From Erinaceus europaeus (lineage: Eukaryota > Chordata > Mammalia > Eulipotyphla > Erinaceidae), in assembly GCF_950295315.1 (NCBI RefSeq), contig NC_080168.1, forward strand, positions 66,721,254 through 66,785,253: a stretch of DNA of 64,000 nt, written 5' to 3'. A model generated the notes under the pieces. The model ran no database searches, was not told the origin of the DNA, and saw nothing but the letters and a program-made list of their open reading frames with translations. A program made the translations under genes and the position numbers. Below are positions 62,551 through 64,000 of this stretch, one piece after another (within the stretch, counting starts at the first letter, position 1; each line of letters opens with the position of its first letter).

Positions 62551-63384
62551 ATTCTAAGGCCACAGACCAAAGCCACTTGGGTGGCAGCAGAAGAAAGCCC
62601 TGTGTGTGCTGGGAGGAAGGGATGGTGGCCACCAACCATGTTATTCTTTGACTAAGACGTTAACCCTTGCTTCTTTCTTTAAAAGTGAACCCTTGCTAGC
62701 CTCAGTAGAGAGTAGACTTGGGTGGGGGGGGCAGGGGTGTCACCACGGGGCTTCACAGCACAGGCGTGCCAGCCTCCTGACCTTGGAGGGTTGCTCTGCA
62801 TAGGGTCAGGGCTGGGGTTACTCTCCTCTTCCACCTTGGTCCTACCCTCCCAGAATAGGCCTGTCTGAGTGCTGCAGCCATGCCTCTTCTCCTGGGAAGG
62901 CCTCTGGGTTGCACTGGCACTAACACTGAGCAGGAAGCCTGCAGGACCAGTCTCAGGGGCGCCCCGTCCTCACGGCCAGCCTAGTGGCCACCTGGCCACC
63001 TGGCTGCTGACCCGCCGGAGCAGACCTGTGGGAAGAGGTCATGCTGGGCTTCTGTTACCCCTAGGGTCCTTTGCATCCCTTCTGGGGAGGGACCCTCCCT
63101 AGGACGCATGACTCCCACAGCCCAGAGCCAGCACCCCGCTTTCCCCTGAGCCCCCCCCAGCTGGTGGCCTGACCCCCAAGGCCCGGAGGTGGTCTGGTGG
63201 CCTCAGCTGGCTGGCTTCACGTCTGAACCTTGTGCTGCTGCCGCCCTCATCTGCACAGTCTTGCCAGCAGCTTCTTCCAGAAGCTGGGAGCCTAGTCGGC
63301 AGGGAGCCCAGTCAACAAAGAGAGGCGGGTGCCAGTGTTTCCCCTGGATGTTGAGGGTTTGTGTGCAAGTGCCCTTAGATGTCT
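62551..63384. other. Unique GC-rich sequence
   Basis: No exon or repeat recognised. Confidence 0.35.
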
Positions 63385-63672
63385 GGAGATTTGGGGGTTG
63401 GCACTGTGAATCCACCACTCTCTGTGCCATGTTGCCCTTCCTTCCTTCCTTCCTTCCTTCCTTCCTTCCTTCCTTCCTTCCTTCCTTCCTTCTTATTTTA
63501 TTGGATAGGACAGAGAAATTGAGAGGGGAGGAGGAGAGAGACACCTGGAGCCCTGCTCCACCACTTGTGAAGCTTCCCCCTTGTGGTGGGGAGTGGGGGC
63601 TGGAAATGGGTCCTTATGCATGGTGGCACGGTGATATGTGCACTTAACCAGGTGTGCCACCGCCTGCCCCCC
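63385..63672 (-). mobile_element. SINE-B2 copy with microsatellite
   Basis: Antisense SINE-B2: 3' module piece (ttggcactgtgaatccacca), a (TTCC)n array, then body and head ending caccgcctgcccc. Confidence 0.8.
63437..63491. repeat. (TTCC)n microsatellite
   Basis: About 13 uninterrupted units inside the SINE-B2 linker. Confidence 0.95.
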
Positions 63673-63810
63673 GCCTAACTTTTATTGTATGTGTTTGAGA
63701 GAGCTGAGGTATGGCAACCCCACTCCACCAGCTGTGAGGCTTCCCGGGTGCCGTCCACAGTGCTCCTGTGCGGTGCAGGAGGCTGAATACACGGCCTCAC
63801 TCACAGCAAG
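63673..63810 (-). mobile_element. SINE-E copy, old
   Basis: Antisense, actccaccagctgtgaggct and a cagtgctcctgtgcggtgca block. Degraded. Confidence 0.4.
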
Positions 63811-64000
63811 GTCATCCGAGGTCACAAGCACCGAGGCAAGAGGTCAGGGAACTCAGTGGATTTGACTGTTTGACTGTGCAAGGGAGGGTCTGTACAGGAG
63901 AGCCCAGCCTTCAAAGTGAAGGAGGTGGTCAAGACATTCTGGCACATCCTTGAGCAAAGCCAAGCAAATGGCACAGAAGGGAGCCTGTACCAGGGAGACT

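Overview
The window looks like mammalian nuclear DNA, most likely from a hedgehog (Erinaceus or a close relative). It has no bacterial-style gene structure. It is packed with short tRNA-derived retroposons whose consensus heads I recognise from hedgehog sequence: gggagtcgggcggtagcgc followed by a body ending in (AAC/AAT)n and aataaataaa tails. This species call rests on recollection of the repeat families, not on a search. Nearly all short open frames in the window are repeat sequence or chance GC-rich frames.

Five retroposon families are named here for convenience. SINE-A has a ggccgggtggtggcgcacct-type head and an A-rich tail, about 190-230 bp. SINE-B has the gtagcgcagcgggttaagc head and a tail with caacaataataactacaac and caagggcaacaaaaggg, about 290 bp. 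SINE-B2 has an A- or B-like head and an extra 3' module of about 70 bp (tggcctccaggagcagtgga to ataaccctggaggc). SINE-C has the module cctgaggctctgaggtccc then agccagagctgagcag, about 110-160 bp. SINE-D has the module aggtggcgcagtggataaa then gagtgatgtctggttcttt, about 150 bp. An older, degraded family, SINE-E, has a tagctcagtgggtagagca-like head. All carry a tRNA-like B box (ggttcaagccc or ggttcaatccc). Several L1 3' ends are also present.

Layout. 1-6.4 kb: dense SINEs, including a three-deep nest, and an L1 3' end. 6.4-16 kb: mostly unique GC-rich DNA with few SINEs. It holds a plausible plus-strand terminal coding exon (12067-12163) and two downstream poly(A) signals. 16-23.2 kb: SINE-dense, with a second L1 3' end. 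23.2-25.6 kb: a CpG/GC-box-rich promoter-like block with a candidate first coding exon (24262-24451), then a minisatellite made of splice-donor-like units. 26.6-30.9 kb: one complete but non-coding LTR provirus, in reverse orientation. It has two 479-bp LTRs, a 6-bp target duplication, a tRNA-Lys-type primer site and a polypurine tract. It sits inside a SINE-A copy. 31-57.5 kb: SINE-dense DNA with STRs and a near-identical inverted pair of an unrecognised 160-bp retroposon. 57.5-60.2 kb: GC-rich, with a candidate start exon, pyrimidine-rich repeats and a possible membrane-segment exon. 60.2-64 kb: more SINEs, L1 ends and unique DNA.

No protein-coding gene could be named with confidence. I saw no convincing new multi-gene system. 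The most informative structures are the non-autonomous provirus and what it shares with SINE-B, the inverted retroposon pair, the tail-only insertion and the donor-like minisatellite.
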